DNA of 64,000 nt from Hymenobacter baengnokdamensis (GTDB lineage: Bacteria; Bacteroidota; Bacteroidia; Cytophagales; Hymenobacteraceae): assembly GCF_008728635.1 (NCBI RefSeq), contig NZ_CP044285.1, positions 1,302,001 through 1,366,000 of the forward strand. The letters are read 5' to 3'. This document shows, piece by piece, positions 33,828-43,281 of the stretch. The position numbers and the translations under genes were made by a program. The notes beneath the pieces are model-generated. The model was not told the origin of the DNA, made no database searches, and was given only the letters and a program-made list of their open reading frames with translations. Each line of letters starts with the position of its first letter. The first letter of the stretch is position 1.

Positions 33828-33866
33828 GGCAAGCCGGACGGTCGATTAAACATACGCATACTCCTC

Positions 33867-35033
33867 ATGCCTCTTCTTCAAAGCTGGCGCTGGTTTGGCC
33901 CCAACGACCCGGTAAGCCTGGCCGATATCCGCCAGGCCGGCGCAACCGACGTAGTATCTGCTTTACACTATATCCCGAATGGCGAAGTATGGCCGGTGGC
34001 CGATATCCGTGAGCGCCAGGAGATTATTCGCCAGGCCGGGCTGACGTGGAGCGTTGTCGAGAGCGTGCCGGTGCACGAAAACATCAAGACCCGCACCGGC
34101 AACCACCAGCACTACATTGCGAACTACCAGCAGTCTGTTCGTAACCTGGCGGCTTGCGGCATCTACACGGTTACCTACAATTTTATGCCAGTGCTCGACT
34201 GGACGCGCACCGACCTGGCTTTTCCGGTGGCCGACGGCTCGCGGGCGCTGCGCTTTGAAAAGGCCGCCTTCGTCGCCTTCGATGCGCTGCTGCTCCGGCG
34301 GCCGGGCGCCGCGCACGACTATTCCGCCGCCGAGCTGGCCCGCGCCGAGTCGCGCCTGGCGGCCATGAGCGCGCCCGAGCGCCAGCAGCTGGAGCGCAAC
34401 GTGATTGCCGGCCTGCCGGGCAGCGAGGAAAGCTTTACGCTCGCCCAGTTTCAGACGGCGCTCGATACCTATCAGGGCATGGATGCCGCCCGGCTGCGCC
34501 ACCATCTAATACTTTTCTTGCAGGCTATTGTGCCGGTGGCCGAGGAGGTGGGCGTGAACCTCGCCCTGCACCCCGACGACCCGCCCTACCCCATTCTGGG
34601 GCTGCCGCGGGTGGTAAGCACCGCCTCCGACGTGCAGGCCCTGCTCGACGCGGTGCCCTCGGTGCGCAATGGGCTGTGCTTTTGCACCGGCTCGTTTGGC
34701 GTGCGGCCCGACAACGACCTGCCCGCCATGGTGCGCCAGTTTGCCGGCCGCATTCACTTTATTCACTTGCGCAGCACCCAGCGCGATGCGGAGGGCAATT
34801 TCTACGAGGCCAACCACCTGGAAGGCGATGTAGATATGTACGCCGTGATGCGCGAGCTGATTGCCGTGATGCAGCAGCGCCAGGTGCGCCTGCCCATGCG
34901 CCCCGACCACGGCCACCAGCTGCTCGATGACCTGCACAAGCAAACCAACCCCGGCTACTCGGCCATCGGCCGCCTGCGCGGGCTGGCCGAGCTGCGCGGC
35001 CTGGAGCTGGGCATTACGCGCGCCGCATTCTAA
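33867..35033 (+). CDS. uxuA: Mannonate dehydratase
   Basis: 388 aa; dehydrates D-mannonate to 2-keto-3-deoxygluconate in glucuronate breakdown (Fe2+ or Mn2+ dependent). Clear UxuA motifs: [20 protein letters not shown] at the N-terminus, [69 protein letters not shown] and [11 protein letters not shown] with metal-binding His, Cys and Asp residues. Length is normal for the family. Cytoplasmic. It follows the beta-glucuronidase gene on the same strand. UxuB (fructuronate reductase), UxaC, KdgK and KdgA are not in this window. Confidence 0.96.
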   Translation: MPLLQSWRWFGPNDPVSLADIRQAGATDVVSALHYIPNGEVWPVADIRERQEIIRQAGLTWSVVESVPVHENIKTRTGNHQHYIANYQQSVRNLAACGIYTVTYNFMPVLDWTRTDLAFPVADGSRALRFEKAAFVAFDALLLRRPGAAHDYSAAELARAESRLAAMSAPERQQLERNVIAGLPGSEESFTLAQFQTALDTYQGMDAARLRHHLILFLQAIVPVAEEVGVNLALHPDDPPYPILGLPRVVSTASDVQALLDAVPSVRNGLCFCTGSFGVRPDNDLPAMVRQFAGRIHFIHLRSTQRDAEGNFYEANHLEGDVDMYAVMRELIAVMQQRQVRLPMRPDHGHQLLDDLHKQTNPGYSAIGRLRGLAELRGLELGITRAAF

Positions 35034-35043
35034 AAGGCAAGCT

Positions 35044-35076
35044 CATGCGCAGCCAGCTTAGCGCTGGCTGCGCATG
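35044..35076. terminator. Hairpin between convergent uxuA and GH43 genes
   Basis: CATGCGCAGCCAGC (35044-35057) pairs with GCTGGCTGCGCATG (35063-35076), loop TTAGC. It starts 11 nt after the uxuA stop and its right arm encodes the last residues of the GH43 protein. No T run on the plus strand, so termination is only possible. Confidence 0.45.
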
Positions 35077-36608
35077 ATAAAGTTGTTGAATACTACCGTA
35101 CTGTCCTCGGCGCCCTGGGCTACCAGCGCCACGCGCACGCCCCGGTCCCAGGGCGGCAGGTAGGTGCCATTAACCGTAAAATTTTCGGTGGGTAGGGCTT
35201 GCCAGGTAGCGCCATCGGTGCTGTAAGCGAAGCGGTAGCGCTGCCCGCCCCACACTTCGAGGCGCAGGGTAATGGTGGCGCAGGGCGCCACAAATTCCTG
35301 CACCAGGCAGTGCTGCTTGCCGCTTTTGAGGTGCCACACTTGCAGCTGCCCGTTGCCGGCCATCAGAGCCAGGGCGTTGTAAGGGTCGCCGACCGCGGCC
35401 AGGCCCGCGAAGGTATCAGCCGGCAAATCGGCAAAATGGAGGGTTGTAGCGGCTTTATAAGAGGCTACGTGCGTGCGCCGCGCCACCACCGCCCCCAGCC
35501 GTACCGGGCTCGCCCCCAGCCGCAGCTGGCCCTGGTGCACGGCAGTGCGCGGGCGCGCTGCCCCCAGCGGCCATTGCCACTCGAGGCCCAGCTCTGCGCC
35601 GGCAAATTCTTCGGCAATATGCAGGCGGCCCATATCGGTAATGGGCAGGGCCTGCGGGCTGCGCCGCACAAACTCGGGCCAGCCGTCGGCATTCCAGGTA
35701 AACTCGCTAAGCAGGCCCTGCCGACCCACAAACTCGTGGCTCTGGGCAAAATAAGCGTGGTGCAGCAAAAACCAGCGGCCATCCAGCTCGGCTACTGTGC
35801 CGTGGCCGGGGCATTTCCAGGTGGTATTGCTGCTTAATATAGGGTTTTGCGAATATTTTTCCCAGGGCCCCAGCAGGTGGCGCGAGCGGGCCACGCCGGT
35901 AGCGTAGTTGCAGCCCTTGCCGCAGCAGCTGTTGCCGGCGTAAAACATGTAGAACCAGCCCTGGTGGCGCACCAGCGCCGAGCCTTCTACCAGCGGGCCT
36001 TCCCACCTGGCGTCGTTGCCAAACAGCTCGGTAGCTTCGCCGATAAGGGCGGTGCGCTCGTCGTTGAGGCGCTGCGCCCAGATGGGCGTATCCTGCTGAA
36101 TGCTATTGCCATCCTCCTTCCAGATGAGGTAGAGGTCGCCGTGCTCATCGGGCATGGCAAAGCCGTCGATAGAGCCGGCTTCCTGGCCCACCAGCGGGCC
36201 GTGGTCGTGGTAAGGCCCTTCGGGGCGGTCGGCGCTGGCCACGGCCACACACAGCATCCCGCCTTTCTTGCGGGCCGTGTAGTACACGTAAAAGCGGCCG
36301 TTTTCCTGGTAAAACTCGGGGGCCCAGAAGTTGGAGCCCGCCCAATCGGGAAGCTTATCGGGGAAAACGTGGCCAACCAGCTCCCAGTCCAGTAGGTTTT
36401 TAGAAGTAAACAGGGGGAAGATGGCACCCCACTCGGCCGTAGTAGCGCTGGCCCAGTAGGTATCGCCCACCTTAAAAACGGTCGGGTCGGGGTAATCGCC
36501 GGGCAGCACAACCTGGTCGTAGCTGGGGCGGGTGGGAGCGGGCCGGCTGGCGGGCGAAAAGCCGGGAGCAGCGGCCAGAGCAGAGGCGAGTTCTAGTTCG
36601 ATTGACAC
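35058..36608 (-). CDS. Glycoside hydrolase family 43 (beta-xylosidase/arabinofuranosidase type)
   Basis: 516 aa. Five-blade propeller catalytic domain (about 30-325): VLPGDYPDPTVFKVGDTYWA with the general-base Asp, GSNFWAPEFYQENGRFYVYY, GSIDGFAMPDEHGDLYLIWK with the second Asp, and WEGPLVEGSALVRH with the acid Glu. C-terminal concanavalin-like sandwich (about 345-516) as in many GH43 xylosidases. The start is GTG (36606-36608) and there is no signal peptide; a start further upstream is not available because of a stop. It fits xylan or arabinan side-chain removal beside the glucuronidase and uxuA. Convergent with uxuA. Confidence 0.85.
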   Translation of the reverse strand: MSIELELASALAAAPGFSPASRPAPTRPSYDQVVLPGDYPDPTVFKVGDTYWASATTAEWGAIFPLFTSKNLLDWELVGHVFPDKLPDWAGSNFWAPEFYQENGRFYVYYTARKKGGMLCVAVASADRPEGPYHDHGPLVGQEAGSIDGFAMPDEHGDLYLIWKEDGNSIQQDTPIWAQRLNDERTALIGEATELFGNDARWEGPLVEGSALVRHQGWFYMFYAGNSCCGKGCNYATGVARSRHLLGPWEKYSQNPILSSNTTWKCPGHGTVAELDGRWFLLHHAYFAQSHEFVGRQGLLSEFTWNADGWPEFVRRSPQALPITDMGRLHIAEEFAGAELGLEWQWPLGAARPRTAVHQGQLRLGASPVRLGAVVARRTHVASYKAATTLHFADLPADTFAGLAAVGDPYNALALMAGNGQLQVWHLKSGKQHCLVQEFVAPCATITLRLEVWGGQRYRFAYSTDGATWQALPTENFTVNGTYLPPWDRGVRVALVAQGAEDSTVVFNNFIMRSQR

Positions 36609-37001
36609 GGGAGGAGTGCAAAAAAGAATAGAAAGAAAACAGGATGGGGTGGGAACACCTTTTCAGGTTACAAACATACACCCAAGCCGCAAACGCCAAG
36701 CGAGCGCGTTGCTGTTTCTCGCTCAAAACTCCTGAATTATCGTTGAAATAATGGCTCTGCTAGCTGACTAGCCGAGTAAAAGGCCGGAAGTCAGCTATTT
36801 TAGGCATGTTTTTACTTAAATACCAGTTGGCCGCCAAATTCAGTAAAAGTATAGCTGCTGCTGAAAACACGTTTTTCGGAATTAGTATTCAGCATAATAA
36901 AACTTTAATTTTCTCAAGAAATATGGTTTGTCAACGGTGTCGTGACGCCGAGAAATAAGCACCTTATGCACCCCTGTTCGTGCCAAATGACTCAAACGCA
37001 A
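36609..37001. other. AT-rich intergenic stretch without recognisable gene
   Basis: About 390 nt between the GH43 start and the tRNA terminator. The right part is much richer in A and T than its surroundings. I see no open frame of note, RNA fold or repeat from the families found elsewhere. It presumably holds the GH43 promoter. Confidence 0.5.
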
Positions 37002-37045
37002 AAACCCGGAAAGCAGCTTCTAAACGAAGGTTGCTTTCCGGGTTT
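37002..37045 (-). terminator. Terminator after tRNA-Thr
   Basis: AAACCCGGAAAGCA (37002-37015) pairs perfectly with TGCTTTCCGGGTTT (37032-37045); the minus-strand product ends in a T run. It lies 8 nt after the tRNA 3' end. Confidence 0.8.
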
Positions 37046-37053
37046 GCTATGTG

Positions 37054-37126
37054 AGCCGATTATTGGACTCGAACCAACGACCTGCTCATTACGAATGAGC
37101 TGCTCTACCAGCTGAGCTAAATCGGC
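37054..37126 (-). tRNA. tRNA-Thr (anticodon CGT)
   Basis: 73 nt with full cloverleaf: acceptor GCCGATT/AATCGGC, D arm GCTCAGCTGGTAGAGC, anticodon stem GCTCA/TGAGC with loop TTCGTAA (anticodon CGT), T arm GTTGG-TTCGAGT-CCAAT. Discriminator base T; CCA is not encoded. Reads ACG codons. Confidence 0.95.
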
Positions 37127-37263
37127 ATTTCCCTGGGCCGGCCTGCGCCGTTTGGGCTGCAAATATAGGGTGCCGGCTGGTCGCGGCGCAACCCTTGCCG
37201 AAATTTTACGCAACCCCGCTGCCTGTGGTACGTCTGACACTGGAAACTCCTTACATAACCTCT

Positions 37264-37707
37264 ATGAAAATGCTGCCTTCTCTGGCGGCCGGCTTTGCCG
37301 GGGCCGCCGCGCTTACGCTGCTGCACGAAACCGCCCGCCGCCTGCGTCCCCAGGATGCGCCACGCATGGATGTGCTCGGCGAGCGCGGCCTGCGCAAAGT
37401 ACTGGGCCTGGCCGACCTGCCCCAGCCCGACGGCGGTACGCTCTACACGGCCACTATGCTCGGCGATATAGTAAGCAACGGGTTATACTACACCGTAGTA
37501 GGTAGTGGCAGGCATAGCCTGCGGCGCGGGCTGCTGTTGGGCGCAGCGGCCGGGGTGGGAGGCGTGCTGCTGCCCGGCCCACTGGGCCTGGGCGAGGCCC
37601 CCAGCAACCGCACGCCCCAAACCCAGGCCATGACCGTAGCCTGGTACACCTTTGGTGGGCTGGTAGCCGGTGCCGTGGCCCAGGCCCTGCGGAAGGCGCG
37701 CAAATAA
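37264..37707 (+). CDS. Hypothetical small membrane protein
   Basis: 147 aa from the ATG at 37264 (MKMLPSLAAGFAGAAALTLL). It has an N-terminal hydrophobic segment followed by HETARRLRPQDAPRMDVLGE, a middle Gly/Ala/Leu-rich segment (RGLLLGAAAGVGGVLLPGPL) and a third near the C-terminus (AWYTFGGLVAGAVAQALRK). The family is not known to me; proteins like it are seen in Hymenobacter relatives as conserved membrane proteins. It ends 14 nt before the stop of the convergent LD-carboxypeptidase gene. Confidence 0.7.
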   Translation: MKMLPSLAAGFAGAAALTLLHETARRLRPQDAPRMDVLGERGLRKVLGLADLPQPDGGTLYTATMLGDIVSNGLYYTVVGSGRHSLRRGLLLGAAAGVGGVLLPGPLGLGEAPSNRTPQTQAMTVAWYTFGGLVAGAVAQALRKARK

Positions 37708-37720
37708 TATAGGAAAAAGT

Positions 37721-38623
37721 CTATTGAAGCAGGTGGCTGCCCGTGGAGCCTACCGTGAGGGTGGCGGCCCGGCCTATTATCAGGGCCTGGTTATCAGCTT
37801 CGTGGCCGGTAGGGAAGCCGTAGCCTACCGGGAAACTATAGCGTTGGGCGTAGTGGTCGATAATCTCATAAGCCGTCTGGCCGAAAGGAATAGCGTTGTC
37901 ACGCATCTGCGAAAAATGGCCGACTACCAGTCCGGCCAGGCCAGTTAGCTGCCCGCTGCGGTGTAGGTGCAGCAGCATGCGGTCGATGTGGTAGAGGTAC
38001 TCATCCAGGTCTTCGAGAAATAAGATGCGCCCCGTGAAGCTGGCCTGCGAAGAAGTGCCCGTGAGCGTATGCAACAGGCTGAGGTTGCCGCCTACCAGCT
38101 CGCCCTGGGCGGTGCCGGCCCGGTTAAGCGGGTGCGCCGGAGCGTCGTAGCGAAGCGGCTCGCCAAACAGCGCGCGGCGCAGGCTTTGCACAGCAGCCTC
38201 GCCCCCGGCCTGGCCAAACAGCCCCGGCATCACGCTGTGAATACTCTGGTAGCCCAGGCGCAGTAAATGGCTGTGCAGCACGGTAATATCCGAAAAGCCG
38301 GCTAGCCATTTCGGGCTTTCGGCAAAGCGACTGAAGTCCAGCTCATCGACCAGCCGGGCCGTGCCGTAGCCACCTTTGGCGCACAAGATGGCCCGAATGC
38401 CGGGGTCGTCGAGCTGGCGCTGCAAGTCGCGGCGGCGCAGCGCATCCTCACCGGCAAACTGGTGGTGGGTAGCCTCAATACTCTCGCCCAATATTACCTC
38501 CAGGCCCCAGCTGGTGAGTAGCTGGCGGGCAAAGCTGACCTCGGCCGTGCTGATTTTGCGGGCCGTGGCCACGATGGCCACGCGCTGGCCGGCTTGCAAA
38601 AAAGGAGGAGCAATTGAGGGCAT
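37721..38623 (-). CDS. LD-carboxypeptidase (peptidase S66)
   Basis: 300 aa from the ATG at 38621-38623. Murein LD-carboxypeptidase, which removes the terminal D-Ala from tetrapeptides during cell-wall recycling in the cytoplasm. S66 motifs: CAKGGYGTARLVDELDF, WLAGFSDITVLH with the nucleophile Ser, LVGGNLSLLHTLTGT, ILFLEDLDEYLYHIDRML with the catalytic Glu, and GFPTGHEADNQALIIG with the catalytic His. No signal peptide. Length is typical (E. coli LdcA 304 aa). Convergent with the small membrane protein gene. Confidence 0.93.
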   Translation of the reverse strand: MPSIAPPFLQAGQRVAIVATARKISTAEVSFARQLLTSWGLEVILGESIEATHHQFAGEDALRRRDLQRQLDDPGIRAILCAKGGYGTARLVDELDFSRFAESPKWLAGFSDITVLHSHLLRLGYQSIHSVMPGLFGQAGGEAAVQSLRRALFGEPLRYDAPAHPLNRAGTAQGELVGGNLSLLHTLTGTSSQASFTGRILFLEDLDEYLYHIDRMLLHLHRSGQLTGLAGLVVGHFSQMRDNAIPFGQTAYEIIDHYAQRYSFPVGYGFPTGHEADNQALIIGRAATLTVGSTGSHLLQ

Positions 38624-38771
38624 AAACACGTCGTAGAAGCTGAGGGGCCAAAGTTCATACACAAACCCTAGCCAGCAGGCCAACCTTGCGTACAAAACGT
38701 CCGTTGGCAGTTACGGACCTTTTTACTCTTCTCACGCTCAGGCTGGTCGCGCAGCGGCGACATTTATCTCT

Positions 38772-40013
38772 ATGAAACGACTGCTCTACTTTTTACTGAC
38801 TTTTCTGCTGGGGGCAGCCCCGCGCCTGGCTTCGGCCCAGCTGGCACCCATCGACACCACCGGCGGGCGCTACTACCGGCCGGTTTTTTCGAATGTAACC
38901 GTCACGAGCAACGTTGCTTACGGCTCGGCTACCAAGTATGATGGCACTACCCAGCAGCTGATGATGGACATCTATGAGCCCGCCGGCGATACCGTAAAGC
39001 GCCGGCCGCTTATCATCTTTGCCCACGGCGGCGGCTTTGTAGCGGGCAGCAAAATGGATAGCTACCCGGTAGCTTTTTGCACCCGCCTGGCCAGGCTGGG
39101 GTACGTGACGGCGAGCATCGAATACCGACTTGGTTTTGCCTTCACGGGCTTTGCCGCGCCGGCCGATACGCCCAAGATTGCGCAGGCCGCCCTGCGGGGA
39201 GCCCAGGATATGAAAGCCGCCGTGCGGTTCTTTCGCAAAGATGCCGCCACGGCGCGTATGTATCGAGTATTCAGTAATTACATTATTGTGAGCGGCTCGT
39301 CGGCCGGCGCCTTTGCGGCCCTCGAAACCGGCTATCTCGATAAAGCCAGCGAAGTGCCCAGCTACCTCGACCTCACGGCGCTGGGGGGCGTGGATGGCAC
39401 CAGCGGCAACCCCGGCTACAGCAACGCCGTGGCCGCCGTGCTCAGCTTAAGCGGCGCTACCGAAAGCCCGAACATCATAGAGCCCGGTAACGCGCCGCTA
39501 TGCAGCGTACACGGCACCCGCGATGCGACGGTTCCGTATTTGCAGGGCCGCATTGGCTCGCTGCTGCCACCTAAGTATGTGTATGGCAGCGGTCGCCTCA
39601 ACCCCCGCGCTACGGCAGTGGGCATCCGCAATACCCTGCGGCCGCTAAAAGGGGCCGACCACGTTCCTTTTGAAACCAATGCCGCCTACGCCGACACGGT
39701 TTTCTGGACCGTGCGCGACTTTTTACGGCCGCTGCTGCGGCTGCCCGGTACGGCTTTGGCAACGCGTACGGCCAGTCCGGCGGTGCCTATTGCCTTCGCC
39801 TATCCCACGCCCGCCCGCGACGCGGTGCAGCTTGCCCTGCCCGAAAACTGGCGCGACCTCGGCGAAGCGCAGCTAATCGACCTGACCGGCCGCGTAGTGC
39901 AGCAGCTGAAGCCCCAGTCCCAGCAGCTGCAGCTGCTGCGCGGCAGTCTGGCCCCCGGTATCTACTCGCTGCGGTTTGCCGGGCAAACTCCCACGCGGGT
40001 GGTATTCGAGTAG
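38772..40013 (+). CDS. Secreted alpha/beta hydrolase with T9SS sorting domain
   Basis: 413 aa with signal peptide MKRLLYFLLTFLLGAAPRLA. Carboxylesterase-type hydrolase: MMDIYEPAGDTVKRRPLIIF leading into AHGGGFVAGSKMD (oxyanion hole), SIEYRLGF, VSGSSAGAFAALETGYLDK with nucleophile Ser, SVHGTRDATVPY (acid) and LKGADHVPFE (His). From about residue 345 a type A T9SS C-terminal sorting domain (FAYPTPARDAVQLALPENWR, LIDLTGRVVQQL, LAPGIYSLRFAG). It is therefore exported and probably fixed to the cell surface. Natural substrate unknown; acetyl or feruloyl esterase activity on plant glycans would fit the region. Confidence 0.85.
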   Translation: MKRLLYFLLTFLLGAAPRLASAQLAPIDTTGGRYYRPVFSNVTVTSNVAYGSATKYDGTTQQLMMDIYEPAGDTVKRRPLIIFAHGGGFVAGSKMDSYPVAFCTRLARLGYVTASIEYRLGFAFTGFAAPADTPKIAQAALRGAQDMKAAVRFFRKDAATARMYRVFSNYIIVSGSSAGAFAALETGYLDKASEVPSYLDLTALGGVDGTSGNPGYSNAVAAVLSLSGATESPNIIEPGNAPLCSVHGTRDATVPYLQGRIGSLLPPKYVYGSGRLNPRATAVGIRNTLRPLKGADHVPFETNAAYADTVFWTVRDFLRPLLRLPGTALATRTASPAVPIAFAYPTPARDAVQLALPENWRDLGEAQLIDLTGRVVQQLKPQSQQLQLLRGSLAPGIYSLRFAGQTPTRVVFE

Positions 40014-40074
40014 CTGCGGCGAATAAAGCCTCGTGCTTTTCCCCACTCAAATCCTTTTGGATTTCCGGTGCCGC

Positions 40075-41112
40075 TTACTCAGCCGCCGCGAGCTGCGCGG
40101 CATAGAAGTGTTCCAGATGCTGGGCTATCTGGTTGACTTCCAGTAAGAAGCCGTCGTGCCCGTAGCCAGAGTCCAACTCGCCGTAGGTGGCCCCGGTAAT
40201 ACCGGCTGCCAGCTCGCGCTGCTCACTAAGCGGAAACAGCACATCGGATGTAATCCCCAAAACCAGCGTGCGCGCCCGGATGCGGGCCAGCGCGGCGGCC
40301 ACGCTACCGCGCTGGCGGCCTAGGTGGTGCGTATCCATGGCCCGGCTAAGGGCGACGTAGCTATACGCATCGAAGCGGGCCACGAGCTTATCGCCCTGGT
40401 AGCGCTGGTAGCTGCTGGCGCGGTAGTCGCGCAGGCGAGGGTCGTCGGCCTCATCGGTTTGGGTGGCCCTGTACGCCTCGTAGCCACGGTAGCTGAGCAG
40501 GGCGGTAGCGCGGGCTGCGCGCAGGCCCGCGCTACCGCCCTGCTCAGCGTGCGCCAGGTACGTAGGGTCGGCTTCGATGGCCAGCCGCTGTGCTTCGTTG
40601 AAGGCAATGCCCCAAGCCGAGTGCCGGGCATTGGTAGCGATAACGGCCAGGTGCTGCATCTCCTCGGGCTGCGCAACGGCCCATTCCAGCGCCTGCTGCC
40701 CGCCCAGCGAGCCACCGATGAGCGTATGAATCCGGGCCAGCCCCAGGTGTTGGCGCAGCGCCTCATGCGCGGCGGCCAGGTCGCGGATGGTGAGCAAAGG
40801 AAACTCCTCGTAGCGCGGGGCGCCGGTAGCGGGGTCGGGGCTGAGGGGGCCAGTGCTGCCATAGCACGAGCCCAGCACGTTGGCACACACGATAAACCAG
40901 TTAGCCGGGTCAAAAAAACAGCCTGCTCCGAATAGGCCGGCCCACCAGTCCAGCACGTCGGCGTTGGCCGTAAGGGCGTGGCACACCCACACCACGTTGT
41001 CGCGGGCCGCGTTGAGCTGGCCCCAGGTGCGGTAGGCTACCCGAGCGCCGGCCAGCGTCGCGCCGCTTTCCAGAGGGAAAGGGTCCGGTAGTAATAATAT
41101 ATTATTTTTCAT
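40075..41112 (-). CDS. metX: Homoserine O-acetyltransferase
   Basis: 345 aa; acetylates homoserine with acetyl-CoA in the first committed step of methionine synthesis. Alpha/beta-hydrolase fold with LIGGSLGGQQALEWA (Ser135 as nucleophile), GITSDVLFPLSEQ (Asp) and GYGHDGFLLE (His). WVCHALTANADVLDWW and GSCYGSTGP are typical. It follows metY by 83 nt, so the order metY-metX forms an operon behind a SAM riboswitch. Odd: codons 189-196 and 200-207 are exact reverse complements of each other (see the separate repeat). The reading frame is intact. Confidence 0.95.
   Translation of the reverse strand: MKNNILLLPDPFPLESGATLAGARVAYRTWGQLNAARDNVVWVCHALTANADVLDWWAGLFGAGCFFDPANWFIVCANVLGSCYGSTGPLSPDPATGAPRYEEFPLLTIRDLAAAHEALRQHLGLARIHTLIGGSLGGQQALEWAVAQPEEMQHLAVIATNARHSAWGIAFNEAQRLAIEADPTYLAHAEQGGSAGLRAARATALLSYRGYEAYRATQTDEADDPRLRDYRASSYQRYQGDKLVARFDAYSYVALSRAMDTHHLGRQRGSVAAALARIRARTLVLGITSDVLFPLSEQRELAAGITGATYGELDSGYGHDGFLLEVNQIAQHLEHFYAAQLAAAE
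40492..40548. repeat. Perfect 24-bp inverted repeat inside metX
   Basis: Arms 40492-40515 and 40525-40548 are reverse complements at 24 of 24 positions with a 9-nt spacer. On the coding strand the first arm encodes AEQGGSAG (189-196), the spacer LRA, and the second arm ARATALLS (200-207), so both arms are whole codons in frame. The inner part GTAGCGCGGGC / GCCCGCGCTAC matches the intergenic palindrome family at 17930-17955. Confidence 0.85.
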
Positions 41113-41131
41113 ATACTAACAAAATAACGTA

Positions 41132-41184
41132 GCCCGCAGCGGGCACGGGGACTTTTTCAGAAGCCTCCGTGCCCACTGCGGGCC
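41132..41184. repeat. Imperfect hairpin between metY and metX
   Basis: GCCCGCAGCGGGCACGGGG (41132-41150) pairs with the stretch ending at 41184 containing CCGTGCCCACTGCGGGC (about 17 of 19 positions). It fills the 83-nt space between the two genes of the operon and could lower read-through or protect the upstream mRNA from decay. It looks like another dispersed palindrome. Confidence 0.55.
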
Positions 41185-41195
41185 AGCAACTCGGG

Positions 41196-42617
<1,422 letters not shown>

Positions 42618-42795
42618 TCAGGTAGAGAAAGCCTGGCTACTACTTTCGGAAAACTTCTTCCGTAATCAAAAAGCTGATTATGAGGCGCATAACTAACGGT
42701 GTGTGGCGCAGCGCGCCCCGGTGCCGGCCTGCTCACGCACGGCCCGCAGTAATTAGTACCCGCGAAGAAGGAAAGGGAGTGCCGGGCCGAAAGGC

Positions 42796-42825
42796 TTAGC
42801 CTTGGCAACAACAGCACATTCGCAT
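42796..42825 (-). CDS. Possible Cys-run leader peptide (MRMCCCCQG)
   Basis: Nine codons in the metY leader, 120 nt after the SAM riboswitch and 214 nt before metY: ATG CGA ATG TGC TGT TGT TGC CAA GGC TAA. Four adjacent Cys codons are rare. The frame is open upstream to another ATG at 42934-42936 (46 aa in all), but the short form is the more natural leader peptide. The stop codon lies in the loop of a small hairpin AAGGC-TTA-GCCTT. It may sense cysteinyl-tRNA during translation, as Cys-rich leaders do in actinobacteria; this is inference. Confidence 0.4.
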   Translation of the reverse strand: MRMCCCCQG

Positions 42826-42943
42826 TCGCCGGGCGGGGCTGCCAGAGCCGGCCAAAGCAGAAGGGGAACGGTGGCCGCGGCCGCGCACGAAAGTGCCGGA
42901 AGCGGGGAAGACAGCGGAGGAGAATGCGTGTGGCATGGTACTC

Positions 42944-43062
42944 GATTTATAGCCCCCCGGGCTGCGTGGCAGCTGCCGGGGTAGGAATTGGCACCTTTCA
43001 GCTAGTGAAGGTTGCCAGCGGGTCAGGGAGCCTAATCTCTCGCCGCTTCTGTATAAAACTTA
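42944..43062 (-). promoter_or_regulatory. SAM-I riboswitch in the metY-metX leader
   Basis: On the minus strand the S-box core reads GCGAGAGATTAGGCTCCCTG, then ACCCGCTGGCAACC and, past a hairpin, AAAGGTGCCAATTCC. The ends can pair as TTTATA (near 43056) with TATAAA (near 42947) to form P1. A consensus promoter lies about 50 nt upstream. SAM binding should repress metY-metX. It differs in detail from the riboswitch before metH, but keeps the same conserved core. Confidence 0.88.
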
Positions 43063-43108
43063 CAATAACTGCCCCGCCTGCTGCGGGGGAGTACCGGTTT
43101 GGTAAGCG

Positions 43109-43139
43109 CAAAGATAGGGGCAGCGACCGGTTGCGCAAA
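43109..43139 (-). promoter_or_regulatory. Consensus promoter of the metY-metX operon
   Basis: On the minus strand TTTG (43136-43139), 19-nt spacer, TATCTTTG (43109-43116): an exact match to the Bacteroidota form TTTG-N19-TAnnTTTG. Transcription would start near 43102, about 40 nt before the riboswitch. Confidence 0.7.
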
Positions 43140-43225
43140 TTTTTTTGCTGAAAGCTGCGGAATAATTCTGAAAAGCCGGCGAACATCCGAAACAGGGCCG
43201 GGAAGACCGGGGTCGTTTATAAACA

Positions 43226-43255
43226 AAAAGGCCACCCCAATGCTGGAGTGGCTTT
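43226..43255. terminator. Terminator of the LysM gene
   Basis: Stem GCCACCCCA / TGGAGTGGC with one mismatch and loop ATGC, framed by A run and T run, 27 nt past the LysM stop on the minus strand. It separates this gene from the metY promoter. Confidence 0.7.
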
Positions 43256-43281
43256 TCTCACCTTTTTTCTGCAAAAAGTAC

